Below are positions 25,865 to 33,845 of a stretch of DNA of 64,000 nucleotides, piece after piece (within the stretch, counting starts at the first letter, position 1; the number at the start of each line of letters is the position of its first letter). Location of the stretch: the NCBI RefSeq assembly GCF_013185185.1, contig NZ_JAAZWE010000005.1, forward strand, positions 248,001-312,000, read 5' to 3'. The stretch comes from Saccharibacillus endophyticus. GTDB taxonomy: Bacteria; Bacillota; Bacilli; Paenibacillales; Paenibacillaceae. The notes under the pieces were generated by a model. The model made no database searches. It saw nothing but the letters and a program-made list of their open reading frames with translations, and had not been told where the DNA came from. The translations under genes were made by a program, and so were the position numbers.

Positions 25865-26407
25865 TCACCTCACCGCGATATAGATTGAGACTTCCGCTGC
25901 TTCCGGGTCGAAGCCGCGGGTATCGTACAGCTCGAAATCCCCCGTATAGGATCTGCGTTCGGAAGACGTTTCGTAATAAGACCAGATTTCGCCCCATGCC
26001 TCGGCTACCACTTCGGCAATAGGGCCGCGCTGCGTGCGAAAAATTCGGTATCGGCTTTCCGGTACCAGGGCGCGCAGACGCTCGGACTCGTCTTCCGCGA
26101 AGCGTCTTCGTTCGATCGGCGTCGGGCCGTCGGCGACTGCCGATTCGTGGCCGATGACCAGCGTGTAGGCGCCGGAAGCGTCGCTTTCGTAATCGGTGTA
26201 CAGCGCGTAGATCAAGTGCGGATCGCGAACCGAGGAATCCAGCGGGAGGCCGCTTTGATAGTACGTACGCCACAGTTCGGGAATCTTGCCGTTCGGCCCG
26301 AACTCGGCAGCATTGGTCGTGCGCGCCGCGAATCCGGTCAAAGCGAAAGCGGATCGGGAAGCAAAAATCTCGGAGTCGTGGTCAGGCAGATATTTGGCGA
26401 TGCTCAC
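25865..26407 (-). CDS. GyrI-like / AraC effector-binding domain protein
   Basis: The 180-aa protein has the fold pattern of bacterial effector-binding (GyrI-like) domains: FALTGFAARTTNA near 22, a helix with IPELWRTYYQSGL, the strand pair IYALYTDYESDASGAYTLVIGHE, and a C-terminal AEVVAEAWGEIWSYY then FELYD. Such domains bind small hydrophobic ligands. The start is GTG at 26407 with AGAGGAAG upstream. It lies 43 nt downstream of a WYL-type regulator on the same strand; pairs of this kind are common and suggest that it senses or sequesters the ligand of the regulator's pathway. Confidence 0.78.
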   Translation of the reverse strand: MSIAKYLPDHDSEIFASRSAFALTGFAARTTNAAEFGPNGKIPELWRTYYQSGLPLDSSVRDPHLIYALYTDYESDASGAYTLVIGHESAVADGPTPIERRRFAEDESERLRALVPESRYRIFRTQRGPIAEVVAEAWGEIWSYYETSSERRSYTGDFELYDTRGFDPEAAEVSIYIAVR

Positions 26408-26450
26408 GGAAAATCTTCCTCTCTATCGGTCATTTTCCGCTATCATACGC

Positions 26451-27464
26451 TTAGAACGCGGACATCCCCATGTCCACGTTGTTCGAAGGTTGCAGGACGT
26501 TTTCTTTTTGCGAGTCCATGCGTTGATCCGCATGCACGATTCCCGCGTAAGATTCCACGATCCGCCTTGCCCGCCGCACCAGTTCCTCGGCAATAACTAA
26601 AGGAGACTCCACCGTAACGCGATCCCCGTAACTGAGCAGCATGCCGTAAAACCATTCGTCCATCGTGAAATCCCCCGCGATTCGCACGCAGCCGTTTTCA
26701 AGTTCCGTCATTAACGATGCTTCGAATGTGTCCGTGACCCTCAGCCGAACCTCGGCGCAAAATCGCAGCGATACCGCAATCCTCGGCATGCTGTCCCAAT
26801 CGTCGTTCCACTCGTACGTATCGATTGCGGGCGCGGCTTTGGGTATAAAAGGTTCGCCCGTTTCGCGCAGCTCCAGCATGCGAGACAGACGGAAGATCCG
26901 AAACTCCTTGCGCAGCAAGCAATAGGCCTGCAAATACCAGATACCGCCTTTCATTAGCAGCATGGCGGGTTCCAGCAGACGCCGACTTTCTTTTCCGTTC
27001 ATATTCAGATAGCGAACTTCCACTCTCAGAGCTTCGCGGGCCGCCTGTCTTAGGCATTCGACGCGATCGCGAGTCGACGCATGACCGCTCCACGCATTCA
27101 GATCGAAGATCACGCCCGGCCCCCGTCCTTCCGTTCCTCCGCCCAGCAGCGCTTGCACCTTGTCCGCCAGATCGGCAAAAGTCTGATCATCCAGCACGCT
27201 CGCCGCTCCCTTGACCGCGGCGCGCAAAGCCTCGATCTCGCCCGGACTCAGCATCTGCCGACCGATCGTATACCGCTCCATCAATTCGAATCCGCCGCTC
27301 ATGCCCTGATGCGATACGATCGGAATTCCGGCGCGGCATAAGGTCTCGATATCCCGATAAATGGTTTTGGTCGATACCTCGAATCGTTCTGCCAACGCGC
27401 TGGCACTGATTCGTTCCCGGTTCAACAATAGAATGGTCATCGCGAGCAATCGATCGATTTTCAT
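26451..27464 (-). CDS. YafY-type HTH-WYL transcriptional regulator
   Basis: The 337-aa protein has an N-terminal winged helix (MKIDRLLAMTILLLNRERISASALAERFEVSTKTIYRDIETLCRAG, DeoR-like) and a WYL domain in the middle with GIWYLQAYCLLRKEFRIFRLSRM near 155-185, followed by a WCX-type C-terminus. WYL regulators respond to nucleotides or nucleic acid ligands. The ATG at 27464 follows GCGAAAGGAGGAAG; a frame extension to 27548 has no site. It probably forms an operon with the GyrI-like gene. It is divergent from dedA across a 506-nt space, so targets in that space are possible. Confidence 0.88.
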   Translation of the reverse strand: MKIDRLLAMTILLLNRERISASALAERFEVSTKTIYRDIETLCRAGIPIVSHQGMSGGFELMERYTIGRQMLSPGEIEALRAAVKGAASVLDDQTFADLADKVQALLGGGTEGRGPGVIFDLNAWSGHASTRDRVECLRQAAREALRVEVRYLNMNGKESRRLLEPAMLLMKGGIWYLQAYCLLRKEFRIFRLSRMLELRETGEPFIPKAAPAIDTYEWNDDWDSMPRIAVSLRFCAEVRLRVTDTFEASLMTELENGCVRIAGDFTMDEWFYGMLLSYGDRVTVESPLVIAEELVRRARRIVESYAGIVHADQRMDSQKENVLQPSNNVDMGMSAF

Positions 27465-27970
27465 TGCGCGCTTCCTCCTTTCGCAAAATCGCAAGTCCTG
27501 CCTGTTTCTTCTATTGTACGGCAAACAAGCGTTCGCTAAAAGCAGCAAATACAGCCTTTTCGCGACTTTTCGGGTAATAGAATATTTTTATGGGTAAAAC
27601 GGTGATGAAGCCTTTCAAGTCGGGCGCGCGATGTCGGTAAGCCGCCAAACTTGCAACCGCCTTCGCGCATCCTTTAAGATCATGAGGAGGACATCGCGGC
27701 GGGTACCGGGCCCCCTGCCCTCAAGCGCCTTCTCGTACGCAGAATTGAAAATCTCGTTCTTTTTCTGAAAATATATCGATATTTACATATTCATGCGAGA
27801 TGCCGAAACCGACGCCAAAGCCTGCACGACCGCCCAACGCGCAAGACGCCTGTCTCGACTCGAAATCGTTCGGATAACATTCGATGTTCGACCATGCGAC
27901 TGATCGCGTGACGGCATGCAAGTCCGGGAGCCGGAATCCCGTCAAATCCGAAAGTCGAGGTGAAGAGAAC
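27465..27970. other. Non-coding 506-nt spacer between WYL regulator and dedA
   Basis: No convincing gene is seen. The part 27640-27720 is unusually GC-rich (including GGTACCGGGCCCCC at about 27700-27713) and 27760-27800 is AT-rich, with a 10-bp palindrome ATATCGATAT, which could hold the promoter of dedA. I could not fit a known riboswitch. Confidence 0.4.
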
Positions 27971-28594
27971 GTGGAAAATTGGATTACCGACTTTATGAAC
28001 GACTGGGGTTACTTCGGCATCTTTTTGCTGATTGCTCTGGAAAATATTTTCCCGCCGATTCCGTCCGAGGTCATTCTGACGTTCGGCGGCTTTATGACGA
28101 CGCAGACCGATATGAGCATCTGGGGCGTTATCATCGCATCCACGCTGGGATCGGTGTTCGGAGCCGCGGTCTTGTACGCGATCGGCGCGATCATGAAGCA
28201 GGAACGCATGGAGCGCTTGATCGAAAAATACGGCAAATGGCTCCGTTTGAAAAAAGAAGACGTCGGCAAAGCCTACGGCTGGTTCGATCGGTTCGGCAAA
28301 TGGGCCGTGTTCTTGTGCCGCCTCGTGCCGCTGGTTCGCAGCCTCATCTCTATTCCGGCAGGCAGCGTTCGCATGAATCTGTTCTCCTTCCTGCTGCTGA
28401 CGACGGTCGGCTCGCTGCTTTGGAACACGATCCTGACCTATATCGGCAGCGCCGTCGGAGAATCGTGGGAAAGCGTCGTCGGACAAATGGACGTCTTCTC
28501 CAACGTGGTCTACGTGATCCTCGGCGTGCTGGTGGTGGGAGGCGCGGCGTTCTTTTTCTGGAAAAGAAGCAAAAGCGTCAAAAGCGGCTCGTGA
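27971..28594 (+). CDS. DedA family membrane protein
   Basis: The 207-aa protein has the DedA (VTT) pattern: a re-entrant region with ALENIFPPIPSEVILTFGGF near residue 22, the G..VG/GS..G block in ASTLGSVFGAAVLYAIG, and the FLCRLVPLVRSLISIPAGSVRMN motif near 115, with the conserved Arg and Gly residues. DedA proteins act in membrane lipid carrier (undecaprenyl phosphate or phosphatidylethanolamine) flipping and proton homeostasis. The start is GTG at 27971 with GAGGTGA about 7 nt before it; the open frame from 27884 has no site. Confidence 0.9.
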   Translation: MENWITDFMNDWGYFGIFLLIALENIFPPIPSEVILTFGGFMTTQTDMSIWGVIIASTLGSVFGAAVLYAIGAIMKQERMERLIEKYGKWLRLKKEDVGKAYGWFDRFGKWAVFLCRLVPLVRSLISIPAGSVRMNLFSFLLLTTVGSLLWNTILTYIGSAVGESWESVVGQMDVFSNVVYVILGVLVVGGAAFFFWKRSKSVKSGS

Positions 28595-28622
28595 GTCAAC
28601 GCCGCCCAATCGAGTTAATGGC

Positions 28623-28788
28623 TTAGGGCGTGTACGCAAACTCCGACGGAAGTAGATTTTGCTGATTTTTCGTTCTCAGCAAGGAAGTTTTCCGAAGGCG
28701 TGCCGGGGCACGTCAAGGGAAACTGACGCGGCGAAGGGCGAAAAGGCAGCAAAAGATACACGTCGTTGAGTTTGTGTACACGCCCTAA
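28623..28788. mobile_element. MITE-like 166-bp element with 21-bp terminal inverted repeats
   Basis: The ends TTAGGGCGTGTACGCAAACT (from 28623) and the complement of 28768-28788 match at 20 of 21 positions. A second, imperfect inverted pair lies inside (CGACG..TTTTGCTG with CAGCAAAA..CGTCG). There is no transposase, only a chance open frame. Flanking target duplication is unclear. It sits between two same-strand genes (dedA and the monooxygenase). Confidence 0.72.
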
Positions 28789-28834
28789 AAGAACGCGCAA
28801 CCGCCAATTTCTTCATAAACGGAGGAGAATCCCT

Positions 28835-29131
28835 ATGGAAGCCATCACCGTAACCGCCATTATCAAAGCAAAGCCCGGCCGGGCCCATGACCTGCGCGGC
28901 GAGCTGATCAAAGTCGTCGGCCTCAGCCGCACCGAGCAAGGTTGTCTGGAATACGTGCTGAACGAGTCGCTCGAAGATTCGCATACGTTCATTTTTTATG
29001 AGCGTTGGGAAAACGCGGAGGCCGCGCAAGCGCATCTGGATAGCGACCATTACAAGGAATACCGCAGCGCGACGGAAAAAATGGTCGCAGCCCGCGAAGT
29101 GTACCGGATGCAGCCGATCACCGCGCCGTAA
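28835..29131 (+). CDS. Antibiotic biosynthesis monooxygenase (ABM) domain protein
   Basis: The 98-aa single-domain protein has the ABM ferredoxin-like fold: ITVTAIIKAKPGRAHDLRGEL at the start, TEQGCLEYVLNE in the middle, FIFYERWENAEAAQAHL and a C-terminal strand. Relatives act as quinol monooxygenases (YgiN) or heme-degrading enzymes; the substrate cannot be named here. The ATG at 28835 follows GGAGGAGAATCCCT, while an open frame from 28766 lies within the MITE-like element and has no site. A strong terminator follows. Confidence 0.88.
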   Translation: MEAITVTAIIKAKPGRAHDLRGELIKVVGLSRTEQGCLEYVLNESLEDSHTFIFYERWENAEAAQAHLDSDHYKEYRSATEKMVAAREVYRMQPITAP

Positions 29132-29150
29132 GTATCCGACCGACCCGGAA

Positions 29151-29187
29151 AGCCCTGCCGCCCTGAATCGGGAAGGCAGGGCTTTTT
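29151..29187 (+). terminator. Terminator of the monooxygenase gene
   Basis: AGCCCTGCC (29151-29159) pairs with GGCAGGGCT (29174-29182), then TTTTT. Confidence 0.9.
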
Positions 29188-29644
29188 ATTTTGCGTATGC
29201 ATGGAATCGGCCTCCGTCGGCTCAAGCTCTTCCGCGCGGATACGCCGTACGTCAATTCCTCTCGATCCGTCACCAGCACGGAAGCCGCGCCGACAATCCG
29301 AAGCGATTGAGTCGATAAGCCATCAGCTCGCCGTGAGCCAGCGACGGCTCCGGAGCATGGATATACAACCTTTGTCCGAAGACCGTTGTCCGTCCGATCG
29401 GTTTGCGCTCGGGATCTCGGGATCGCAAGCTTGAAGAGCTTGAACTTAAACCGCCCTTTGCCGATTTCGGCGAAGGGCGGTTTAAGTGTGCGGAGTTACC
29501 GGGTATAGAGAGAATGACTCTGTGCGTACAGAGCGGCAGTTTCCGTCATCACGTAACTTTTCGACTCTTAATTGGAGGTAACTTTACCTTTATCGTTGAG
29601 TAGTTACAGTTTCAGTCCCGACAAGCGAAAGGAGAACGACCGCT
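29188..29644. other. Non-coding 457-nt leader region of the catalase-like gene with stable stems
   Basis: A 42-nt palindrome at 29445-29486 (CTTAAACCGCCCTT pairing with AAGGGCGGTTTAAG) has no T-run. Downstream are CTCTGT/ACAGAG (about 29518-29533) and repeated GTAAC/GTTAC elements at about 29565-29610. The AAAGGAG ribosome site is directly before 29645. No gene is seen. This looks like a structured 5' region or the remains of an inserted element. Confidence 0.45.
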
Positions 29645-30637
29645 ATGTTCAGCGATTCCGAGAATCATCGCTCTGATCCTTTATCCGGCAGCACGGCCGA
29701 TTCTGCCGATAAACACGACCAGCTGTACGTCACCGAAGCCGAGGAAGCGGTCGACGAGCTCGAACGCGTATCCGGCGTCCATCCCGGCTACCGTCGCGCC
29801 CATGCCGGCGGCTTCTGCTGTCGGGCTTCGTTCCTGCCGAGCGGGAAAGCGGCTCCGTTCACGACCGCGCCGCATCTTCAAGATCGCGAAATTAAAGCAA
29901 TCGTCCGATTTTCGGGCAGCTCGACCGATCCGGCACTCGCCGACCTGCTTTCGCCCGCCAAAGGCATGGCGGTCCAGTTCGCGCTTCCGGACGGCGGAGT
30001 CACCAACATGGTCGGCGTGACCGTTCCGGTCTTTTTCGCGAGAACCCCGTCTTCGTTCATGGATATGCTGACGACGCTCAACCGGACCAAAGCCGGCAAA
30101 ATGCCCAAATCCGAAGCGCTGATCCATTTCGCCCGCCATTTCGGCGAAAGCCGGCAGAGCCTGCTCGCGCTTAAGCGCTTGAAGCCGCCCGTAAGCTATG
30201 CCACCAACCTTTACTACTGTATCCATGTCTACATACTCGTCGATGCGGAAGGCCGCCGCCGTCCGGTCAAATTCGAATGGATACCCGACCTGGGCGTCCA
30301 TACGCTATCCATTCACGATGCGGCTGCCCTGCCTGACGACTATTTGGAAAAAGAGCTTGAACTGCGCATGCTGTCCCAGCCGCCTTCGTTCAAGCTGAAT
30401 ATCGTGTTCGGCGAAGAAGGCGATCCGACCGACGATCCGACCAAACGCTGGCCGAGCGACCGCGCGCGGATCAACGCGGGACGGCTGGTACTGCTCGAAC
30501 CGATCGCGGAACCGCGCGGACTATTGATGGACCCGACCGCCGTGCCCGAAGGCATCGCTTTATCCGACGATCCGATCTTGAATTTCCGGCGCGAGACCTA
30601 TGCCGAGTCGATGAAACGTCGCAGCGGCGGGCATTGA
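29645..30637 (+). CDS. Catalase-family (small catalase-like) protein
   Basis: The 330-aa protein resembles the short catalase-related peroxidases: GVHPGYRRAHAGGFCCRASFLPSG near 44-67 holds the distal His in RRAHAGG, RFSGSSTDPALADLLSPAKGMAVQF near 88 matches the family's substrate-channel region, and near the end NFRRETYAESMKRR carries the proximal heme Tyr. Full-size catalases have about 480 residues, so this is the truncated-type family that often acts as a peroxidase. It has an acidic N-terminal extension and no signal peptide. A hydrogen-peroxide or organic-peroxide role is inferred from the family. Confidence 0.8.
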   Translation: MFSDSENHRSDPLSGSTADSADKHDQLYVTEAEEAVDELERVSGVHPGYRRAHAGGFCCRASFLPSGKAAPFTTAPHLQDREIKAIVRFSGSSTDPALADLLSPAKGMAVQFALPDGGVTNMVGVTVPVFFARTPSSFMDMLTTLNRTKAGKMPKSEALIHFARHFGESRQSLLALKRLKPPVSYATNLYYCIHVYILVDAEGRRRPVKFEWIPDLGVHTLSIHDAAALPDDYLEKELELRMLSQPPSFKLNIVFGEEGDPTDDPTKRWPSDRARINAGRLVLLEPIAEPRGLLMDPTAVPEGIALSDDPILNFRRETYAESMKRRSGGH

Positions 30638-30744
30638 TTCAGAACAAATGGCTTGTTTATGTGCGTCCATACAAAAGAACGCCGGAAGGGGCGGGCCGAA
30701 ACCCGTCTCTTTTTTGCTTTTGGCACCGGTGTGCTTACCGGGCC

Positions 30745-31629
30745 TTAAATCAAATTCAGCCGGGCCCACTCCGCCATCTTCGTTCCCGGTCGCCCCAGCA
30801 CCGTCAAGACGTCATCGCGAACGACTGTCGTCTGTGCGGTCATTTGACCGGCCGCGGTCAATTTCATCGTTATGAGGGCACTTTCCATGTAAGCGCGTTG
30901 TCCTATATCCGTAATTCCGGCAACCTGATCTTCGAAATTCGAAGGATCAATCACCTCGCAACGGATTTCTTTTCCCGACGCCGACGTCAAAATGTCGGCG
31001 ACCTCCGTACCTGTCAGCACTTCCGTACTTAACCAGTAATCGGCGCCGCCGTGTTTCTCCGGCCCTTCCCGCAATACGGCTGCGGCAACAGCGGCAATGT
31101 CCGCGGCACACACCCATCCTTGCGGCAGATCTTTTGTGAAAGCCGTAAAAAAACCAGTCTCCGAGATCGGAGGATCCGTCTTCAAACTCGTGTCCGCAAT
31201 GACATTCGGATGCAGATGCGTCCAGGCGACTCCGCTGGCCCCGATATAGGTTTCGATCAGATCATGCCAAGCAAAATGCGGCATCAGATCGCGTCCCGAG
31301 GTGAATACGCCCAGATGAACGATATGACCCACGCCCGCATCGACTGCCGCATCAACCAATTTTTTGCTTTGGAATAGCATATCCGACGTGTAGCCGGTCA
31401 ACAAAAACACACGGTCGACGTCTTCCAACGCTTTCGCGAAAGTCTCCGGACGATTGAGATCAAGCACGACGGCTTCGCGTCCTTCTATCCGCCATTTCTC
31501 CGCAGCTTCCGCCCGGCTTGTCGCAAGACGAATCGTAATGCCTTCGTTATTGCGATCAAGTTCTTTTACCACTTGCGAACCTACGGTTCCGGTTGCGCCA
31601 ATAACCAATACTTTTGCTGTCGTCATCAT
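30745..31629 (-). CDS. NmrA-like NAD(P)-binding protein (atypical SDR)
   Basis: The 294-aa protein starts with the Rossmann motif VLVIGATGTVGSQVV (residues 7-21) and has the loss of the catalytic Tyr-x3-Lys typical of NmrA/QOR2-like members; FLLTGYTSDML, HIVHLGVF and THLHPNVIAD are family-like. It may be a redox sensor or a quinone or azo reductase. It is divergent from a TetR regulator and has two operator-like dyads in its promoter region, so it is probably repressed by that regulator. ATG at 31629 (or 31626) follows AGGGGGCGAA. Confidence 0.85.
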   Translation of the reverse strand: MMTTAKVLVIGATGTVGSQVVKELDRNNEGITIRLATSRAEAAEKWRIEGREAVVLDLNRPETFAKALEDVDRVFLLTGYTSDMLFQSKKLVDAAVDAGVGHIVHLGVFTSGRDLMPHFAWHDLIETYIGASGVAWTHLHPNVIADTSLKTDPPISETGFFTAFTKDLPQGWVCAADIAAVAAAVLREGPEKHGGADYWLSTEVLTGTEVADILTSASGKEIRCEVIDPSNFEDQVAGITDIGQRAYMESALITMKLTAAGQMTAQTTVVRDDVLTVLGRPGTKMAEWARLNLI

Positions 31630-31648
31630 TTCGCCCCCTGCTCTTATT

Positions 31649-31670
31649 TATAGAACGATTAAGTTCCGTA
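31649..31670. promoter_or_regulatory. TetR operator copy 1
   Basis: TATAGAAC, 6-nt spacer, GTTCCGTA. A second copy with the same half-sites begins 44 nt away, about four helical turns, so both lie on one face of the DNA. Confidence 0.7.
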
Positions 31671-31692
31671 ATTGAAGTGTACCAAATCTATT

Positions 31693-31714
31693 TATAGAAC
31701 TCAATAGTTCCGTA
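31693..31714. promoter_or_regulatory. TetR operator copy 2
   Basis: TATAGAAC, spacer TCAATA, GTTCCGTA. It is next to the tetR promoter; a -10 TATACT at 31733-31738 places its -35 region in or beside this site, which fits autorepression. Confidence 0.7.
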
Positions 31715-31787
31715 TTAAAACAACCAAAATGGTATACTTTGAGCAGCGAACGAAAAGTCATTGGACAAGAAAGGCAGGTAGAACGAT

Positions 31788-32387
31788 ATGCCGAAAGAAA
31801 AGCAGCAACGAATCGAAGAAAAAAGAGGACGTCCCCTCGATTTGTCGCGCAATAAGGTCATTCTTGAAGCGACTTTGGATTTATTGGCGGAAAAAGGCTA
31901 TGACGCGTTAACCATAGATGCGGTCGCACTCCAAGCCAAAGTCGGAAAAGGTACGATTTACCGAAGATGGTCTTCGAAAATGGAGCTTGTGATCGACGCG
32001 GCTACTTTAATGAGTCCTTTTGAGCTTTCTTTGGATACGTTGAATAAAAATCAAGATTTGCGCGGGCAATTCGTCGACTTGCTCACTTTTGTTTTCATGG
32101 AGGATAAAAAATTCCAAAAAGCGACGAACGCGATTTGCAACGCTTTTAATGACGAATTGGATCAGAGGATGCGCGATGCGTTTTACTGGCGTTACCGCAA
32201 CGCGATCGAAAGTCTGCTTGAGCCTTATGTTAAAAAGAACAAGTTGACCGACGAAGACATGGAATTAATCGCGGATATCGGTCCGGCTTTGGTCATGTAT
32301 AATCTGCGCTCCAAAAATCAATCAGCCGACATCGCCTATATCGAAAGGGTCGTCGATAAATTGGTCATGCCGCTTTTGCCGAACTGA
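31788..32387 (+). CDS. TetR/AcrR family transcriptional regulator
   Basis: The 199-aa protein has a TetR helix-turn-helix (ILEATLDLLAEKGYDALTIDAVALQAKVGKGTIYRRW, residues about 25-62) and a ligand-binding C-terminal part. The ribosome site is AAGAAAGGCAGGTAG before ATG 31788. It is divergent from the NmrA-like gene; two paired dyads lie between them. By the usual pattern it represses both genes until an inducer, unknown here, binds. Confidence 0.92.
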   Translation: MPKEKQQRIEEKRGRPLDLSRNKVILEATLDLLAEKGYDALTIDAVALQAKVGKGTIYRRWSSKMELVIDAATLMSPFELSLDTLNKNQDLRGQFVDLLTFVFMEDKKFQKATNAICNAFNDELDQRMRDAFYWRYRNAIESLLEPYVKKNKLTDEDMELIADIGPALVMYNLRSKNQSADIAYIERVVDKLVMPLLPN

Positions 32388-32405
32388 CCGTTCAAAAGAA
32401 ACTCG

Positions 32406-32448
32406 AAAATGACCTCGCTGCCGAAAAATTCGGCAGCGAGGTCATTTT
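32406..32448. terminator. Bidirectional terminator between tetR and the ADP-ribose operon
   Basis: The 20-nt arms AAAATGACCTCGCTGCCGAA (32406-32425) and its complement (32429-32448) pair perfectly, with T-runs on both strands. Confidence 0.92.
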
Positions 32449-32499
32449 ATATGCCATATAATTCTTATTAAAAAGTATCGATTTCCGGCGATGCCGTAC

Positions 32500-32928
32500 T
32501 TAAGCATCCAAGGAACAAACCAGAATCTCGATCTCCGTATCGGCGAATTCTTTTTTCACGATTTCCCTGACCTTTTCCCAGCGCAATCGATCCAATCCGC
32601 TTCCGATACGCGGCATCGCAAGCTGCGCAACCGCAGCGGACTCGCAATTCTCGCGCAGCGAACGAACCGCCTGCGCGAGCGATTTGTAGGTGGGCTTGTT
32701 GAAATAGTTGGCCTTGGTCACCAGGTTCATCACACGGCCTTCCCGGTAACACGCGCCGATCTCCAGAGGTTCTCTCGCTGCCCGTTCCTTTAACGGCTTC
32801 AGATCGAATCTTCGCACGAATTCGGCAGCGATTCCTTTGCCCATCTTCGCATCGGCCGAAATGCAGTGCGCCAGTATGTAGTCGTCCGGCAGCGTGAACA
32901 GATCCCCTTCAATCTCGTTGAACCGCAT
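32500..32928 (-). CDS. Macro domain protein, TARG1/OARD1-like ADP-ribose hydrolase
   Basis: The 142-aa protein is one macro domain of the TARG1 subgroup: GDLFTLPDDYILAHCISADAKMGKGIA near residues 8-34, VTKANYFNKPTYKSL near 70-85 with a Lys near the nucleophilic Lys of TARG1, and PRIGSGLDRLRWEKV near 106-120 with the catalytic Asp. TARG1 removes ADP-ribose from glutamate or DNA and deacetylates O-acetyl-ADP-ribose. It is the last gene of a four-gene operon; ATG 32928 follows AGGAGGCTTATGA, 26 nt after the PARG stop. The exact substrate here is inference. Confidence 0.88.
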   Translation of the reverse strand: MRFNEIEGDLFTLPDDYILAHCISADAKMGKGIAAEFVRRFDLKPLKERAAREPLEIGACYREGRVMNLVTKANYFNKPTYKSLAQAVRSLRENCESAAVAQLAMPRIGSGLDRLRWEKVREIVKKEFADTEIEILVCSLDA

Positions 32929-32954
32929 TCATAAGCCTCCTTCCCCTTGTCCCC

Positions 32955-33845
32955 TTACAACGAACGGCCCCAGATTCGTTCGAACGGACGGATCGTCCGA
33001 CTATCTTTCGAACGATCCAGCACCGCAAAAATAACTTGATCGAAGTGTACCGCCCAACCTTCCCCGTCCAGCAGCCGGCGCCACCACGAAGCCACCTCGG
33101 CCGGATCGTTGCGGAACACGCCGCAGCCATAAGCTCCGAGCACCAGCGTACGGTCTCCTTGCTCGGCAAAGATCGCAAGCGCCAACCTCATTCTTTCCAG
33201 CATCACGGCTTTGGCCTGCGCCGCGTCTTCGCCTTTGAGCAGCACCTGTCCGTAGTTCACTGCAGGCAAGGTCAGCACGGAAGCATATGCCGGAGGTGCT
33301 GCCAATTCAAACCGTTCGTCGCGGAAAAAGACGACATCCGGCGAATAAATGGCATGGTGGGTGTACATCATCGTTCCGCTGGCCCGGTGGGCATCGTAAT
33401 AACCGGAGTGCCGCAGTTGGGACGGGTACAATCCGCTGGTCGCGGCCAAGTTCTCTTCCTGCGCATTCGCGCCGTTCAGGAAGCCGCCTCCCGCATTTTT
33501 CGCGCTGGCAAAGTTCAATAATCCGATCGATTCCGCTCCGTTTGCCGTCAGGTCGCGTACCGTCTTTACGGCCGATTCGTTGACGACACGGTAATCGGTA
33601 CGCAAATTTTCCGTTACGGGACGTTCGATCTTCAGGCTTTGTACAATTTCGGCTCCGCGCTTCGGCGTGATCAGCAGACTGTCTTCTTCGGAATGCCGCT
33701 GCGCTTCGCCGATCTCGATCGTCTTTCCCCGATACACGTAAGAACCTCGCTTGGCGATTTCGACCGTCTCGGCCGCGATTCGGCGCATCCGGTCGCGTGC
33801 CGCTTCGCGGTATCCCGTCGTCAGGTTGTTCATTTGCTTATTCAT
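32955..33845 (-). CDS. Microbial-type poly(ADP-ribose) glycohydrolase-like protein (TIGR02452)
   Basis: The 296-aa protein carries the PARG signature: NFASAKNAGGGFLNGANAQEENLA near 110-133, in which GGG and the tandem Glu of QEE form the catalytic loop. Further family marks are YSPDVVFFRD and LVLGAYGCGVFRNDPAEVA near 250. An N-terminal helical part (the DUF2263-like region) precedes the macro-like core. It should cleave O-glycosidic ADP-ribose bonds or poly(ADP-ribose). Its ATG at 33845 overlaps the NADAR stop by 8 nt and follows AGGAGGAAATCCAAG, so expression is coupled. Confidence 0.88.
   Translation of the reverse strand: MNKQMNNLTTGYREAARDRMRRIAAETVEIAKRGSYVYRGKTIEIGEAQRHSEEDSLLITPKRGAEIVQSLKIERPVTENLRTDYRVVNESAVKTVRDLTANGAESIGLLNFASAKNAGGGFLNGANAQEENLAATSGLYPSQLRHSGYYDAHRASGTMMYTHHAIYSPDVVFFRDERFELAAPPAYASVLTLPAVNYGQVLLKGEDAAQAKAVMLERMRLALAIFAEQGDRTLVLGAYGCGVFRNDPAEVASWWRRLLDGEGWAVHFDQVIFAVLDRSKDSRTIRPFERIWGRSL

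Noticed and set aside
27640..27720. GC-rich stretch with KpnI/ApaI-like GGTACCGGGCCCCC considered as vector sequence or a riboswitch
   Set aside because: Vector likeness stops after about 15 bases and the surroundings are genomic; no known riboswitch consensus could be fitted.
28615..28800. 61-codon minus-strand frame inside the MITE-like element
   Set aside because: It lies wholly within the inverted-repeat element, has no ribosome site and no family pattern.
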